The notes beneath the pieces were generated by a model. That model did no database searches and was not told the origin of the DNA. It worked only from the letters and a program-made list of their open reading frames with translations. Both the position numbers and the translations under genes were made by a program. DNA of 64,000 nucleotides from Arcobacter sp. CECT 8983 (GTDB lineage: Bacteria; Campylobacterota; Campylobacteria; Campylobacterales; Arcobacteraceae): assembly GCF_004118855.1 (NCBI RefSeq), contig NZ_PDKF01000014.1, positions 80,606 to 144,605 on the forward strand, read 5' to 3'. Positions 36,651 through 47,018 of the stretch are shown here, piece by piece. Position 1 is the first letter of the stretch. Each line of letters begins with the position of its first letter.

Positions 36651-36999
36651 GACTTTGTTTTGTGTTTTAAGAAAACACAACAAAGGCAGATGTGAACTAG
36701 CTCGCTAGAGCGTATTGTCGAAGCTGAGTGAAACGAAGCAAGACATTGTGAGATAAACTATCTTAAAACTTATACTCCTATAAAAACCCTTCTCTTCTTT
36801 CTAACAAAAATATTTATAATTTTCATATTACAATTTTAAATATTTTTATACAAATTTAAATATAAAATCTATAGATTTAAAAAGTCATATTTTAACTAAG
36901 GTCAAGGAAGAGAAGGAAATTTATAAAGGAGTTTACTGTAGTAAATGACTGATTAAATTTTCTTATTTGACGAAGAGATTGCTAAAAAGATGGCTTTTT
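36651..36999. other. Gene-free, partly structured intergenic region
   Basis: I see no protein gene here. 36653-36685 folds as CTTTGTT/AACAAAG plus GTGTTTT/AAAACAC. 36687-36752 is about half G+C, far above the surroundings, with local pairings (CTAGC/GCTAG; TGTC..GCT/AGC..GACA) and two GAAGC copies flanking GAGTGAAAC. 36788-36797 and 36907-36916 are a 10-bp inverted repeat (CCTTCTCTTC / GAAGAGAAGG). TTTACT-GT-AGTAAA is near 36932. GGCT/AGCC at 36992-37004 with a downstream T-run on the minus strand may end the ribD transcript. An ncRNA or a degenerate dispersed repeat would both fit. Confidence 0.5.
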
Positions 37000-38007
37000 C
37001 TAGCCTTTTCTTTTTAGATAGATAATTTTCTCTTCACCTATATAATTCTCATGCACAATCTCAAAATCCATATCAATATCATTTAAAGCATTTGCACCTT
37101 TTCTAATCTTAGGGCTTACAAGTAAAACAATATAATCTATCTTTTCTTTTAGTTTATTCATCAAGTTATAAGTACCCTCAACCATTACAAACTTATAATC
37201 TAATAGTTTAAATAAATCATCACTAATAATTACATCTCTATTAGGTATTTTAAAAAGTGGAATATTATTATCAAAGATTTTGTTTTTTGAGTAAATCATA
37301 ATATTAGGGGCTCGTCCAGCTATATATCTAGCATCTAAAGTTGGTTTATCAGTTCTTACTGTATTTCCACCAATAAGCATTAAATCAATTTTATTTCTTA
37401 ATGTATGGACATATGCTTTAGCCATATTTGAAGATATACTACCATCTATACATCCATTTAAAGTTTGAGCCATCTTATAAAAAATAAAAGTTCCACTTGT
37501 CCACTTTATAAATGGATATAAGAGGTCATAGGCTTCTTTTTTCATACAACCAAGGCTCACATCTATATTTGCATGTTTTAATGTTTCTAGACCACCTTTT
37601 GCCTCTTTATTTATATCTTCCTGGGCAACTACAACTCTTTTAGGTTTTATTTCTTTTAATAAATTTGCACAAGCAGGAGTTTTGCCAATATGATTACATG
37701 GTTCTAAGGTCACATAGATTGTACAGTCTTCAAAAAAACCCTTATGATTTTTTATTAGATAATCATGGATATCATGGCTTGATGTTTTTGCTTTTAAAAT
37801 ATCATTTGGATATTTTTTAAGGTATGCAGCTTTAAGTGCATTTACTTCAGCATGAGGCATTCCTGCTTCTTTATGAGCTTCAATAGAAAGTATCTCTCCA
37901 TCTTTTATAACAACACAGCCAACAGCTGGATTTGGATAAGTTATTAATTGATATTTCCATGCCTCATCAATGGCAAGTTTCATATAAAAGTTATCATCTA
38001 TTTTCAT
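37000..38007 (-). CDS. ribD: Bifunctional riboflavin deaminase-reductase
   Basis: It deaminates and then reduces the pyrimidine intermediate in riboflavin synthesis. The 335-residue chain has an N-terminal zinc deaminase ('PHAEVNALKAA' near 53 and 'TLEPCNHIGKTPACANLL' near 99-116) and a C-terminal reductase ('KMAQTLNGCIDG' near 179, 'GGNTVRTDKPTLDAR' near 211). It is the last gene of the thirteen-gene minus-strand run and overlaps the transporter gene at one base (38007). Confidence 0.95.
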   Translation of the reverse strand: MKIDDNFYMKLAIDEAWKYQLITYPNPAVGCVVIKDGEILSIEAHKEAGMPHAEVNALKAAYLKKYPNDILKAKTSSHDIHDYLIKNHKGFFEDCTIYVTLEPCNHIGKTPACANLLKEIKPKRVVVAQEDINKEAKGGLETLKHANIDVSLGCMKKEAYDLLYPFIKWTSGTFIFYKMAQTLNGCIDGSISSNMAKAYVHTLRNKIDLMLIGGNTVRTDKPTLDARYIAGRAPNIMIYSKNKIFDNNIPLFKIPNRDVIISDDLFKLLDYKFVMVEGTYNLMNKLKEKIDYIVLLVSPKIRKGANALNDIDMDFEIVHENYIGEEKIIYLKRKG

Positions 38008-38633
38008 TATGACTGCTTATTAAATAAAAGAAAACTACCTGCTGCAACCATAATTGTTCCAGCTGTATAATTTAATCTTTTAAGTGATTTTTTTGATTTT
38101 AATAGTTGTTTAGCTTTGTTAGCTAAAATTGATACAAACATTAATCCTATCATCAATGCAACAATTGTTAAGAATGATACCCAAACAATATCATTCAATT
38201 CTAATGATTTTATATCTAAAAACGTTGGTAAAAAAGCTATATAAAAAAGTATAACTTTTGGATTTGAAGCAGATATAAGAAAACCTTGAATAAAAGCTAA
38301 TACAAAATCTTTTTTTACCTTTTCTTTCTTTTGAGTTTCTTCAATTTCTATTGGAGATGTAAACATTTTATATCCAAGATAAAATAAATATATTGCACCT
38401 AAAATTCTAATTACTTCAAATAAAAAAGCATAATTATGCGCAATTGTAGCTAATCCTAAACATGCAAAAATTAAATAGATTACATCACTAATTGTCATAC
38501 CAAAAGCTAGAGGGATACATTGTTTAGCACCAAGTGTCATACCTCTTGCGAGAAGAGCAAAGACACCTGGTCCAGGAGTTATTCCAAATATTAATATTGC
38601 TAGAAAAAAGGTTAAAGAGCTTTCTAAACTCAT
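38007..38633 (-). CDS. LysE/RhtB-family amino-acid exporter
   Basis: This 208-residue inner-membrane protein has six hydrophobic segments and the family start 'ILIFGITPGPGVFALLARGMTLGAKQCIPLAFGMTISDVIYL'. 'GAIYLFYLGYKMF' and 'GFLISASNPKVILFYIAFLP' are also diagnostic. Members export lysine, threonine, homoserine or their lactones. The substrate cannot be read from sequence, but thrB lies in the same gene run. It sits between rimP and ribD. Confidence 0.9.
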   Translation of the reverse strand: MSLESSLTFFLAILIFGITPGPGVFALLARGMTLGAKQCIPLAFGMTISDVIYLIFACLGLATIAHNYAFLFEVIRILGAIYLFYLGYKMFTSPIEIEETQKKEKVKKDFVLAFIQGFLISASNPKVILFYIAFLPTFLDIKSLELNDIVWVSFLTIVALMIGLMFVSILANKAKQLLKSKKSLKRLNYTAGTIMVAAGSFLLFNKQS

Positions 38634-38646
38634 TTTTTAACCTATA

Positions 38647-39075
38647 TTACCATTCAAAATAAGTAGATGCTGAAGAGATTTCATCATAAGCAACAATCTC
38701 TTCACCATGTTCAGTTTTAATTTTTATTTCATTATCATCAGCTTCTACTAATTCACCTTTGATAATATTTTTTTCAAAATCTTTTAGTTTTACTTTTTCA
38801 CCAATAGATGCTTTAAAGTGTCTTGGGTTTTTTAGTTTTCTTTCAATTCCAGGAGAACTAACTTCTAAATTATATTTTCCATTCATTGGTTCATCTAAAT
38901 CTAAAATAGGTGAAATCATTCTAGAAATTTCTGCACATTTATCAAGGTTAATGCCCTCTTTTGATGTAACATAAACTCTAAAGATATTCATATCATTTTC
39001 TTTTAAAGATACAATATCATAAACTTCTGCATCACAACCTTGTACTGCAATTTCAATTGATTCTTCTAAATTCAC
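38647..39075 (-). CDS. rimP: Ribosome maturation factor RimP
   Basis: This 142-residue factor helps 30S assembly. It shows the RimP order: N-terminal '[16 protein letters not shown]', '[28 protein letters not shown]', and a C-terminal SH3-like part. It overlaps rbfA by 4 bases, in the infB-rbfA-rimP group common in Campylobacterota (the order differs from rimP-nusA-infB of enterics). Confidence 0.94.
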   Translation of the reverse strand: MNLEESIEIAVQGCDAEVYDIVSLKENDMNIFRVYVTSKEGINLDKCAEISRMISPILDLDEPMNGKYNLEVSSPGIERKLKNPRHFKASIGEKVKLKDFEKNIIKGELVEADDNEIKIKTEHGEEIVAYDEISSASTYFEW

Positions 39076-39431
39076 GATTTACTCTTTTTATCTTTTTCAA
39101 TTTTTCTAAATAAATCTTCAATATTTTTTGATTTTTCTAAAGATTTATCATTTTCAAATTTAAAGTTAGGACATTTATACCAACCTGTTGCACTTAAAAC
39201 ATATGATTTTATTCTACCACTTGCTTTAGTTAATGCAGAAACCACACCTGGTATTTCTTTGTCTTCGAAATCACTTCCATCAAAATAAACTATTGCATCA
39301 TATTTTCCATTTTTGCAATTAATTCCAGTAATAGGAAGAGATCTAATTCTTTCATCACTCATAGTTGATAGAGCTTCAGGTACAAGCTCCATCAATAATG
39401 ATTCAGTTCTTTGAAGATTTATACTTTTCAT
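39072..39431 (-). CDS. rbfA: Ribosome-binding factor A
   Basis: A 119-residue KH-fold protein needed for late 30S maturation. It opens with '[19 protein letters not shown]' and continues '[23 protein letters not shown]'. Coupled with rimP by overlap and separated from infB by 12 bases. Confidence 0.9.
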   Translation of the reverse strand: MKSINLQRTESLLMELVPEALSTMSDERIRSLPITGINCKNGKYDAIVYFDGSDFEDKEIPGVVSALTKASGRIKSYVLSATGWYKCPNFKFENDKSLEKSKNIEDLFRKIEKDKKSKS

Positions 39432-39443
39432 TAAGCTGCCTTT

Positions 39444-42089
39444 TTACAGTTCAATTTCTCTTTTTTCTTCAATTTGAATAAATGTTTCAATGAAGTCTCC
39501 AACTTTGATATCGTTGAATTTGTCAAACATGATACCACACTCGTATCCATTTGATACTTCTTTAACATCATCTTTAAATCTTTTAAGAGATGAAATTTTA
39601 CCAGTGTAAGTTACAACACCGTCTCTAATAATTCTTGCATGTCCACCTCTGATAACTTTACCATCAGTTACAAAACATCCTGCAACTGTTCCAACTTTTG
39701 GAACAACAAATGTATCTCTAACTTCTGCTTGTCCAGTATTTTCTTCTCTAATAACTGCACTCATCATACCAGAAAGTGTATCTTTAATATCATCAATTAA
39801 GTCATAAATGATAGAGTAAGTATTAATAGTAATACCATCAGCTTTTGCTTTATTTTTAACAGAACCAGTTGGTCTTACATTAAATCCTAAAATAATACAT
39901 CCATCTGATGCACCAGCAAGAATTAAATCAGACTCAGTAATTCCACCAACACCAGCGTGAACTACTTTTACTTTTACTTCTTCATTTTGGATTTTTTCTA
40001 ATGAACCTTTAATTGCTTCTAAAGAACCACCAACATCCGTTTTAATAATTACTGGAAGTTGTTTGATCTTACCTTCTGCAATTAATCCACTCATCTCTTC
40101 TAATGATACTTTTGTTGATTTACTTAGCTCTTTAGCTCTTGCATGTTCTGCTCTTGTTGTAGCAATTTCTCTTGCTTCTTTATCAGACTCTTGTGCTACT
40201 AAAATTGCACCAGCTGCTGGAACATCATTTAAACCTAAAACCGAACCAGTTTCAGAAAGTCCTAGTGATTTTACTTGTTTTCCCATATCATTTGTAATTG
40301 CTTTAACTCTACCAAATGTAGTATCACAAACAATATTGTCACCAACTTTTAGTTCACCATTTTGAACAATAACAGTTGCAACAGGTCCTCTACCTTTTTC
40401 TAAAGATGATTCTACCACAGTTGCTTTTGCTTTTGCAGTTGGGTCAGCTTTTAGTTCTAGAATTTCAGATTGTAAAAGAATGTTTTCTAGTAAATCATCA
40501 ATTCCTTCTCCTGTTTTTGCAGACACACCAATAAATTCAATATCTCCACCCCAATCAACAGGAGTCATTTCTCTCTCTGCCATTTGAGCTTTAACCATAT
40601 CCATATTTGCTGCTTCTTTATCAATCTTGTTAACTGCTACAATAATAGGACATCCAGATGCTTTTGCATGAGAAATTACTTCTTCAGTTTGTTGTTTAAC
40701 ACCATCATCAGCTGCAACAACAATAATTACAATATCAGTTACTTCAGCACCTCTTGCTCTCATAGCAGAGAACGCGGCGTGACCTGGAGTATCTACAAAA
40801 GTGATTTTTTGATCATTTTGTTCAATTGTATAAGCTGAAATATGTTGAGTGATTCCACCAGCTTCTCCTGAAGCGATTTTAGAAGATCTAATTTTATCTA
40901 ATAATGAAGTTTTACCATGGTCAACGTGTCCCATAATAGTAACAACAGGAGGTCTAGTTTCAAAGTTAGATTCATCAATCTCTTCTTCTTGATAATCTTC
41001 AACATAGTTTGCATCTTCTAAAGCATCTTTAACAGTTACTTCAATACCAAACTCTTCCCCAAGAATTTCTAACTCATCTTGTTTTAAGAAGTCATTTTTA
41101 GTAACCATCATTCCAAGACCAAATAATACTGTGATTACTTCTGATGCTGATTTTCCACAAGCTTCAGCAAACTCATAAACCCTTACATCTTCTGGAATTG
41201 TTACTTCAGTAATTTCTACTTCTTCTTCAGTTCTTTTAATTCTTTTCTTTCTTTTCTTTCTTTTTAAACCTTGTGGTCTATTACCAAATGCAGCAGGTCT
41301 AGAAGATCTACTTTGTTTTTTATCATTATTATTGTTTGGTTTATTCTCTTCTAAGAATTTAGAATGTTCAGATAAGTCCATATCTAATAAAACAACTTCT
41401 TCCCCAAGTAATGATTCATCACTTGCATTAGAGAAATCAGATTGAGAATTTCTTTCTAATTCAATAACTTTACCATGGTCATGTGCTTTTGGAGGTTGTT
41501 TCTTTTTCTCTTTCTTTTTAGCTGCTTTTTGAGCTGCAGTCTCTTTTTTGTCTTCTTGCTTTTCATTTCCACCTAAAATTTCACTAAGCGATTTCATTGC
41601 TTTTTTAGGTTGACCATCAATATCTGAAGAAGAAGTTTGAATTGACGTAGTTGTCTCTTCTTTTGGTTTCTTCTTTTTAATGATTTTTAAGCCTCTTCTT
41701 TTTGGAACAACTCTTTTTGGAGCCACACTTTTAACGCTTTCTTCTTTTGGCTCTTCTTTTTTTGTCTCTTCTTCTTTTTCTACTTTTTTCTCTGCAACCT
41801 CAGTCTCTTTTGGTGCCTCTTCTTCTTTTTTTTCTTCTTCTTTATTAGACTCAGTCTCTTTTTTAACTGGTTCTTTTTTCTTCACTACTTTTTTAGCTGC
41901 TGGTTTTTTTGCAAGTTTTGAACTCTTACCAGTCATAATGTAGTTTGCTATCTCTTCTGCATCTTCAAAAGAAACTGCTGTTTGAGGTGATTTAAGTTCT
42001 ATCCCTAAATCTTTAGCTTTAGCAATTACTTCTGTGCTACTAGCTCCTGCTTCTTCAGCAATTTCATATACTCTTACGTTATCTGACAT
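39444..42089 (-). CDS. infB: Translation initiation factor IF-2
   Basis: This GTPase brings fMet-tRNA to the 30S subunit. The 881-residue chain begins with an IF2-N domain ('[18 protein letters not shown]'), then a Lys/Glu-rich low-complexity linker (about 55-270) and a second IF2-N-like segment near 305. The G domain follows with G1 'GHVDHGKT' at 387-394, 'DTPGHAAF' and 'NKID', then domains II, III and the fMet-tRNA-binding C2 domain. It overlaps ylxR by 11 bases. The repeated Lys/Glu codons give long purine tracts, which create false open frames on the other strand. Confidence 0.97.
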   Translation of the reverse strand: MSDNVRVYEIAEEAGASSTEVIAKAKDLGIELKSPQTAVSFEDAEEIANYIMTGKSSKLAKKPAAKKVVKKKEPVKKETESNKEEEKKEEEAPKETEVAEKKVEKEEETKKEEPKEESVKSVAPKRVVPKRRGLKIIKKKKPKEETTTSIQTSSSDIDGQPKKAMKSLSEILGGNEKQEDKKETAAQKAAKKKEKKKQPPKAHDHGKVIELERNSQSDFSNASDESLLGEEVVLLDMDLSEHSKFLEENKPNNNNDKKQSRSSRPAAFGNRPQGLKRKKRKKRIKRTEEEVEITEVTIPEDVRVYEFAEACGKSASEVITVLFGLGMMVTKNDFLKQDELEILGEEFGIEVTVKDALEDANYVEDYQEEEIDESNFETRPPVVTIMGHVDHGKTSLLDKIRSSKIASGEAGGITQHISAYTIEQNDQKITFVDTPGHAAFSAMRARGAEVTDIVIIVVAADDGVKQQTEEVISHAKASGCPIIVAVNKIDKEAANMDMVKAQMAEREMTPVDWGGDIEFIGVSAKTGEGIDDLLENILLQSEILELKADPTAKAKATVVESSLEKGRGPVATVIVQNGELKVGDNIVCDTTFGRVKAITNDMGKQVKSLGLSETGSVLGLNDVPAAGAILVAQESDKEAREIATTRAEHARAKELSKSTKVSLEEMSGLIAEGKIKQLPVIIKTDVGGSLEAIKGSLEKIQNEEVKVKVVHAGVGGITESDLILAGASDGCIILGFNVRPTGSVKNKAKADGITINTYSIIYDLIDDIKDTLSGMMSAVIREENTGQAEVRDTFVVPKVGTVAGCFVTDGKVIRGGHARIIRDGVVTYTGKISSLKRFKDDVKEVSNGYECGIMFDKFNDIKVGDFIETFIQIEEKREIEL

Positions 42090-42357
42090 GCGTTAAAATC
42101 TCCTTAAGTTGTCCTATGTAGTTATCTTTATTTTTACACTCTCTAAAAAGTGCCTTTTCAAGTTTTTTTAAATTTTTAGAATTAATGTCTTCATCTTCTA
42201 AAAATGAAATACACTCTTTACAGATATAAAAACTTCTTCCCATATTGTCAAAGGCTTGAATCTTCTTATCTTTACATTTAAATCTTAGTAACAAGCTTTG
42301 TTCAAATTTACCTCTACAAACAATACATGTTCTAATGGGTTTTTTCAAAATAGTCAA
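42079..42357 (-). CDS. ylxR: YlxR-family (DUF448) nucleic-acid-binding protein
   Basis: A 92-residue basic protein with the family start '[20 protein letters not shown]', where two cysteines flank the RNA-binding loop, and a '[16 protein letters not shown]' second half. YlxR (RnpM) modulates RNase P in Bacillus; that function here is inferred. The start is TTG at 42357 with TTAGGT upstream; a second TTG lies three codons on. It is immediately upstream of infB, the usual location. Confidence 0.88.
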   Translation of the reverse strand: MTILKKPIRTCIVCRGKFEQSLLLRFKCKDKKIQAFDNMGRSFYICKECISFLEDEDINSKNLKKLEKALFRECKNKDNYIGQLKEILTHVR

Positions 42358-42391
42358 TATAATACCTAATTTTTACTTAAACTTATTATTT

Positions 42392-43273
42392 TTAATCTTC
42401 TACTCTAACACCATCATTATCAAAATTCCTTGATAGAACTTTAAAATGAGGGAACCTTTTTTTAAGTTCAGACTCAATTCTTTGACAATCTTCTCTTAAA
42501 CACATAGAAAAAAGTGTTGAACCAGATCCTGATAGAGTGCTCATTAAAGCACCATGTTTAAGTGAAGTTTTTTGTACATCAAACAGTTCGGGCATCTGTT
42601 TCATTCTATATTTTTGATGTACTTTATCTAATGATGCAGTTCTTAACATATCCCAATTTTCAGTCATAAAGGCTGCCGTTAATAAAGAAGAATGAGAAAT
42701 ATTAAAAGTTGCATCTTCTTTAGAGTACTTAAATGGTAAAGCTTTTCTTGCTAATTGTGTTGAAATTGGTCTATTTGGAATTACTACAATAGCTTTTAAA
42801 GATTTTGGTAAAGTTTTTCTTATAAATTTAACTTCATTATCTTGAACAGTAGCTACATTAAATCCACCCATTACTGCTGGAGTAATATTATCTGGATGAT
42901 TTTCATAAGCTAATGCTAGATTTAAAAGCTTTTGTTTATCAAGCTTAATACCTTCTATTGCATATGCACTTGCAATTGCTGAAACAATTACTGCTGATGA
43001 ACTTCCTAATCCTCTTGATAAAGGTACTTCATTTGTAAACTCAAATCTAAAATGTCTTTTTTTTCTAGATAGATTATGATAAAAATCATTAAAAATAGCA
43101 ATAAACATATTGTTATCTTTTAATACTGGGTTATTTGAACCCTCACCTCTTAATGACACACTGTGAAATTTTGAAGGTCTAATTGTTACTTGATTGTGTA
43201 ACGATATTGCTAATCCTAGAGTATCAAACCCTGGTCCTAAGTTAGCACTTGTTGCTGGAACGCTAATTCTCAA
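42392..43273 (-). CDS. thrB: Homoserine kinase
   Basis: This 293-residue GHMP kinase phosphorylates homoserine ahead of ThrC. It opens with '[20 protein letters not shown]' and has the ATP loop '[17 protein letters not shown]' near 85-101, plus '[10 protein letters not shown]' near 250. It lies between the tsaB-like gene and ylxR. Together with thrC (13969-15447) it completes the two-step threonine branch in this window. Confidence 0.96.
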   Translation of the reverse strand: MRISVPATSANLGPGFDTLGLAISLHNQVTIRPSKFHSVSLRGEGSNNPVLKDNNMFIAIFNDFYHNLSRKKRHFRFEFTNEVPLSRGLGSSSAVIVSAIASAYAIEGIKLDKQKLLNLALAYENHPDNITPAVMGGFNVATVQDNEVKFIRKTLPKSLKAIVVIPNRPISTQLARKALPFKYSKEDATFNISHSSLLTAAFMTENWDMLRTASLDKVHQKYRMKQMPELFDVQKTSLKHGALMSTLSGSGSTLFSMCLREDCQRIESELKKRFPHFKVLSRNFDNDGVRVED

Positions 43274-43284
43274 TCTATTTCCTT

Positions 43285-43737
43285 TTATACCGCAGGTAAA
43301 TTATATATTGGCAAAGTCTCTTCACTAAAAATAATATTTTCTAGTTGCTTTGGCAATTTAAAGTCTGCAATTTTAGTATCTTTATCTAAAAAATCTACTT
43401 TAATACCTTCATTTGAATTTATAAAGTATTTTTTACCCAATGCTTTTATGGGGCTGTTTTCATTAAATTCAAAGCCACTACAAGCTCTAAATTCTATATT
43501 TTTTGTAATTGCTAATGTTTTTAAAAATACATATGCCACCTTAATAGCCATATAAGAGCCAGGCGTATTAACATAACTTATTCTATTTATTTCATACTCT
43601 TTAATTATTTTTTCAAAAGTTACAGGCAAAACATCAGAAGTCATACCTTCTATTTCTAACTCTTTTATTAACTTTTTATCTTCATAAACACCTAATAAAA
43701 GAGGATTTGAGATACTAATAACTAAAACTTCTGTCAA
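43285..43737 (-). CDS. tsaB: TsaB-like (YeaZ) tRNA t6A biosynthesis protein, short form
   Basis: TsaB is the inactive-kinase-fold partner that, with TsaD and TsaE, places threonylcarbamoyl on A37. This 150-residue version is much shorter than E. coli TsaB (231). It keeps only the first ASKHA half: '[20 protein letters not shown]' and '[22 protein letters not shown]', which matches the 'GPGSFTGLR' family signature in degraded form. It overlaps lpxC by 4 bases. Identification is moderately secure. Loss of the C-terminal half is a lineage trait or degeneration. Confidence 0.72.
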   Translation of the reverse strand: MTEVLVISISNPLLLGVYEDKKLIKELEIEGMTSDVLPVTFEKIIKEYEINRISYVNTPGSYMAIKVAYVFLKTLAITKNIEFRACSGFEFNENSPIKALGKKYFINSNEGIKVDFLDKDTKIADFKLPKQLENIIFSEETLPIYNLPAV

Positions 43738-44639
43738 GCTTGAACCTTAGAGTATGCCATTTCAAATACTTGTGCTTCTTCATTTGCTTCTTCTAAATCT
43801 AGTATTTCATAGTTTTCTTCGCTTTCATATACTTTTTTCGTAAGTAAATGATTTAAATAATGACTACCTGCATGAGCACCATACTCACCAACTAAAGTAT
43901 AACCAAGTAAAGCCATATCACCTATTGCATCTAAGATTTTATGTCTAACAAATTCATCACTATATCTTAAACCTTCTGGATTAAGAACTTTTGACTGGTC
44001 AAGAACAATAGCATTTTCTAAACTTCCACCTTGTGCTAAACCTTGGCTTCTTAAATATTGAACTTCATGTAAAAAGCCAAAAGTTCTAGCTCTACTGATA
44101 TTCTCTTTATACTCTTCAATTGAATAATCAAACCTGAACTCTTGTTCTCCAATAACTGGATGGTCAAAGTCAATTGAAAAATCATAAATAATATGATTTG
44201 AAGGTTTTAAAGCAACTTTTTTCCCATCTTCTGTTGTAATCTCAACATCTCTTTTTATTTTAATTGCTTTTTTTGAAGCTGATAACTCTTTTATTCCTGC
44301 TTCTTCAATAAGCATGCAATAACCAGACGAACTACCATCAAGAACTGGAACCTCATCATTATCAATAATAACTCTTAAATTATCAATTCCATAGGCATAA
44401 ACAGCAGATAATAAATGTTCAATAGTTGAAATAACAACTCCATCTTTTCCTATAACCGTTGCCATTTTTGTATCAACAACATTCTCTATTTTTAGAGGGA
44501 TTGTAACACCTTCATCTTCTCTATAAAAAACTATTCCCATATCAGAATCTAAAGGTTCTAGCTTCATTTTTACAGGGACTCCTTTATGAAGCCCTATTCC
44601 AACTATTTCTACACTATTTGCTATTGTACGTTGTTTCAT
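43734..44639 (-). CDS. lpxC: UDP-3-O-acyl-N-acetylglucosamine deacetylase
   Basis: This zinc enzyme commits UDP-GlcNAc to lipid A. The 301-residue chain starts 'MKQRTIANSVEIVGIGLHKG' and has 'STIEHLLSAVYAYGIDN' (zinc His), 'RHKILDAIGDMALLG' (zinc His and Asp) and 'GAHAGSHYLNHLL' (catalytic His). It is sandwiched between the M23 peptidase and the tsaB-like gene with 4-base overlaps on both sides, so translation is probably coupled. Confidence 0.97.
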   Translation of the reverse strand: MKQRTIANSVEIVGIGLHKGVPVKMKLEPLDSDMGIVFYREDEGVTIPLKIENVVDTKMATVIGKDGVVISTIEHLLSAVYAYGIDNLRVIIDNDEVPVLDGSSSGYCMLIEEAGIKELSASKKAIKIKRDVEITTEDGKKVALKPSNHIIYDFSIDFDHPVIGEQEFRFDYSIEEYKENISRARTFGFLHEVQYLRSQGLAQGGSLENAIVLDQSKVLNPEGLRYSDEFVRHKILDAIGDMALLGYTLVGEYGAHAGSHYLNHLLTKKVYESEENYEILDLEEANEEAQVFEMAYSKVQA

Positions 44640-46009
44640 TTTTTACTACTTTTAATTGCATAATCTGCTTCTTGAAGAATATTTGAAATTCTTGTTTTTA
44701 TCCAATTTCTATCCATCCACTCTAAAGGATTTACTTCAATTCCTTGAACTAATACTCCAAAATGTAAGTGATCTCCAAATACAGCTCCACTACTTCCCGT
44801 TGTTGCAATCTTATCTCCTGCTCTTACATCTTCACTATTTTGCACAAAAGATTTACTTGTATGAGCATATAAAGATTGTACTCCAAACCCATGATCGATG
44901 ATTAAAGTATTTCCATAAATTCCCAAATAATCATTAAAAATAACTCTACCATCATTTGATATTTTAATTGTAGCATGTTTTATACTTGCCCAATCCATTC
45001 CTAAATGCCAAGCTTCATCAATTTTGTTGCCTTCATAATAATAATGTCTTCTTTCTGCAAAACCTGCAAAAGTTTTAGAACCACTAAGTCTTCTAAATGG
45101 TTTTAGGTCAAAATCACCTACCATCTCTTTTGACATATTTTCTAAACTAGCTTTTCTAATAGTTGATACATTATCAACTCTTAAATCTCTATTTTGTTTT
45201 ATAAAAATATCAGCATCTGCTGTTGGAACTTCAAAATCACTTCTTTGTAATACAGGAATTGATTTTCTTTCTATAAAGTTTTTACTAATTTTTATTTTGT
45301 CATTTTTAATTTTTAAATCTTTTATATAAAGAGGAACTTTTGAAATTGTTGTATTATTTGCTTTATCCACTGCAACTAAATTTACCCTTGAAAAATCTTC
45401 TTCCCAAACAGGCCAAGCAATAATTGCAACATAAAAATTCTCTTTTTTATATGGAATTAATTCAAACCTATATTCATTATTAAAAGTTATATACTTATCA
45501 CTTAAGTTTTCATCTCTTACTTCAACAACAACAGCGGCACTACCACCTTTTCTAATATTGTATGAGTTTGTAATAACATTTGCAATAGGTCTTTTTCTAT
45601 CAACATCAAAGATAAACTCTTTTGAAACAGTATTACCTTGAAATAAGTTCCAACTACTTCTATCAGTAGCTTCTACAATAATCTTTACACTTTTAGCATT
45701 TGGGTTTAATCTAATATCACCTAAATTAAAAGTCACATTTGTTTGTTTTGAAGATATTTTTTGACTATTAATTACAACTGGTCCATTATTTCCAACATAA
45801 TAAGCACTATACTCTTTGATTCCACTTTCATCGGATAAAGAAATTGTTATCTTATCTTTACCATTCCAAAACAGACTACTCTCTGAAATAATCTTTGGAG
45901 CTTGTTTCTCAAACTGTGGAGATAAAAATACAAATACAGCACCTGCTGCAACAACTGCTAAAACTAAAAAGATAACTATTTTTCCAAAACTATTTTTTTG
46001 TCGTCTCAA
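44636..46009 (-). CDS. M23-family cell-wall endopeptidase, membrane anchored
   Basis: A 457-residue envelope protein with one N-terminal membrane helix (about 10-29), a large beta-rich region, and a C-terminal LytM/M23 domain. The zinc site is complete: 'HLGMDWA' (H and D) and 'GDHLHFGV' (HxH), with 'YAHTSKSF' in between. It should cut peptidoglycan cross-bridges. It is related to the Pgp3/Csd peptidases that shape Campylobacterota cells, though I cannot assign an orthologue. It overlaps the DHH gene by 20 bases. Confidence 0.9.
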   Translation of the reverse strand: MRRQKNSFGKIVIFLVLAVVAAGAVFVFLSPQFEKQAPKIISESSLFWNGKDKITISLSDESGIKEYSAYYVGNNGPVVINSQKISSKQTNVTFNLGDIRLNPNAKSVKIIVEATDRSSWNLFQGNTVSKEFIFDVDRKRPIANVITNSYNIRKGGSAAVVVEVRDENLSDKYITFNNEYRFELIPYKKENFYVAIIAWPVWEEDFSRVNLVAVDKANNTTISKVPLYIKDLKIKNDKIKISKNFIERKSIPVLQRSDFEVPTADADIFIKQNRDLRVDNVSTIRKASLENMSKEMVGDFDLKPFRRLSGSKTFAGFAERRHYYYEGNKIDEAWHLGMDWASIKHATIKISNDGRVIFNDYLGIYGNTLIIDHGFGVQSLYAHTSKSFVQNSEDVRAGDKIATTGSSGAVFGDHLHFGVLVQGIEVNPLEWMDRNWIKTRISNILQEADYAIKSSKK

Positions 46010-46979
46010 AAACTTCCTTTAAAACTTTTTTTCTGGCTTTTTCTATATCAGTTGTATCTAAAGTACAACCTGCTGCATTAAAATGGCCGCCACCTCCAAA
46101 TTTTCCTGCAACTTTTGATACATCAATTTTTCCCTTTGATCTTAAAGAGATTCTTGATACACCATTTACTTCCCTTACAAAAAATGCAACTTTTACAATA
46201 TGCATACTCATAATCATATCAAGAGCATCTTCACAATCTCTATTATGAGCTCCCGTTTCTTTAAACCACTTTGTTTTTGCATAAATTGAAGCAACTTCAC
46301 CTTCTTTATAAAGCTCTAGACTTTCTAAAACTTTTGGAATAATTCTATATTTTGCTAAAGAATCACGTCTAAGAAGTTTATTTGCTATTTCAGAAGGGCT
46401 TGCTCCAAACTCAACAAGATGATTAACTTTATCAAAAGTTAGTTCATCACATCTTCCTAAAGAAAATGCCAAAGAATCATCATAAATACCTACATAAAGT
46501 GCTGTTGCACTAGCTTTTGTAATATAAAGACCATTATGTTTGAAAAAATCATAAACAATCTCTGCAGTTGAACTTTTCATTGGATCAACAATATTTATTT
46601 TTCCAAAATTATTATTTGACTGATGATGGTCAAAATTAATAATTGGGATATCTTTTGGAACATCAAAACCAAGTCTTGCATAAGTTCCACAATCACAAGA
46701 AATAACCAAATCATAAAATTTTGGGAGCTGGTCTGTGATTTTTTCAAACCTTGGAATAAAATCTAAATTTTGAGGAAGATCAGAACTAACATTATATACT
46801 TTATGTTTAATTCTATTTTCCTGCAAAAAATTTGACAATGCTAAAGCTGAACCAATTGAATCTGGATCTGGATTTACGTGAGTAACTATTAATATATATC
46901 TACTCTTTTCAATAAGCGCTAATGCTTTTGCATAATCTGTCATATTGATTTTATTATTAAGGATAAAGTCTTTTTTCAT
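45990..46979 (-). CDS. DHH/DHHA1-family phosphoesterase (NrnA-like)
   Basis: A 329-residue protein of the oligoribonuclease/pAp-phosphatase type. DHH motifs are 'THVNPDPDSIGSALAL' near 35-50, 'SCDCGTYARLG' near 93-103, and 'NFDHHQSNNNFG' near 115. The C-terminal DHHA1 'GGGGHFNAAGC' is near 293. Such enzymes degrade short RNA, pGpG or pAp. The pGpG link is of interest because a diguanylate cyclase is present, but the specificity is not visible. Confidence 0.9.
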   Translation of the reverse strand: MKKDFILNNKINMTDYAKALALIEKSRYILIVTHVNPDPDSIGSALALSNFLQENRIKHKVYNVSSDLPQNLDFIPRFEKITDQLPKFYDLVISCDCGTYARLGFDVPKDIPIINFDHHQSNNNFGKINIVDPMKSSTAEIVYDFFKHNGLYITKASATALYVGIYDDSLAFSLGRCDELTFDKVNHLVEFGASPSEIANKLLRRDSLAKYRIIPKVLESLELYKEGEVASIYAKTKWFKETGAHNRDCEDALDMIMSMHIVKVAFFVREVNGVSRISLRSKGKIDVSKVAGKFGGGGHFNAAGCTLDTTDIEKARKKVLKEVFETTKK

Positions 46980-47018
46980 GTTTGTTACTATACTCTTAAA
47001 CTGTTAACCAATAGTAAA

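Noticed and set aside
36950..37010. Small open frame after AAAGGAG near 36926
   Set aside because: The ATG that follows opens only three codons before a stop.
41680..41943. Ser/Phe-rich open frame opposite infB
   Set aside because: It is the reverse of the Lys/Glu repeat linker of IF2; low-complexity coding gives a false frame.
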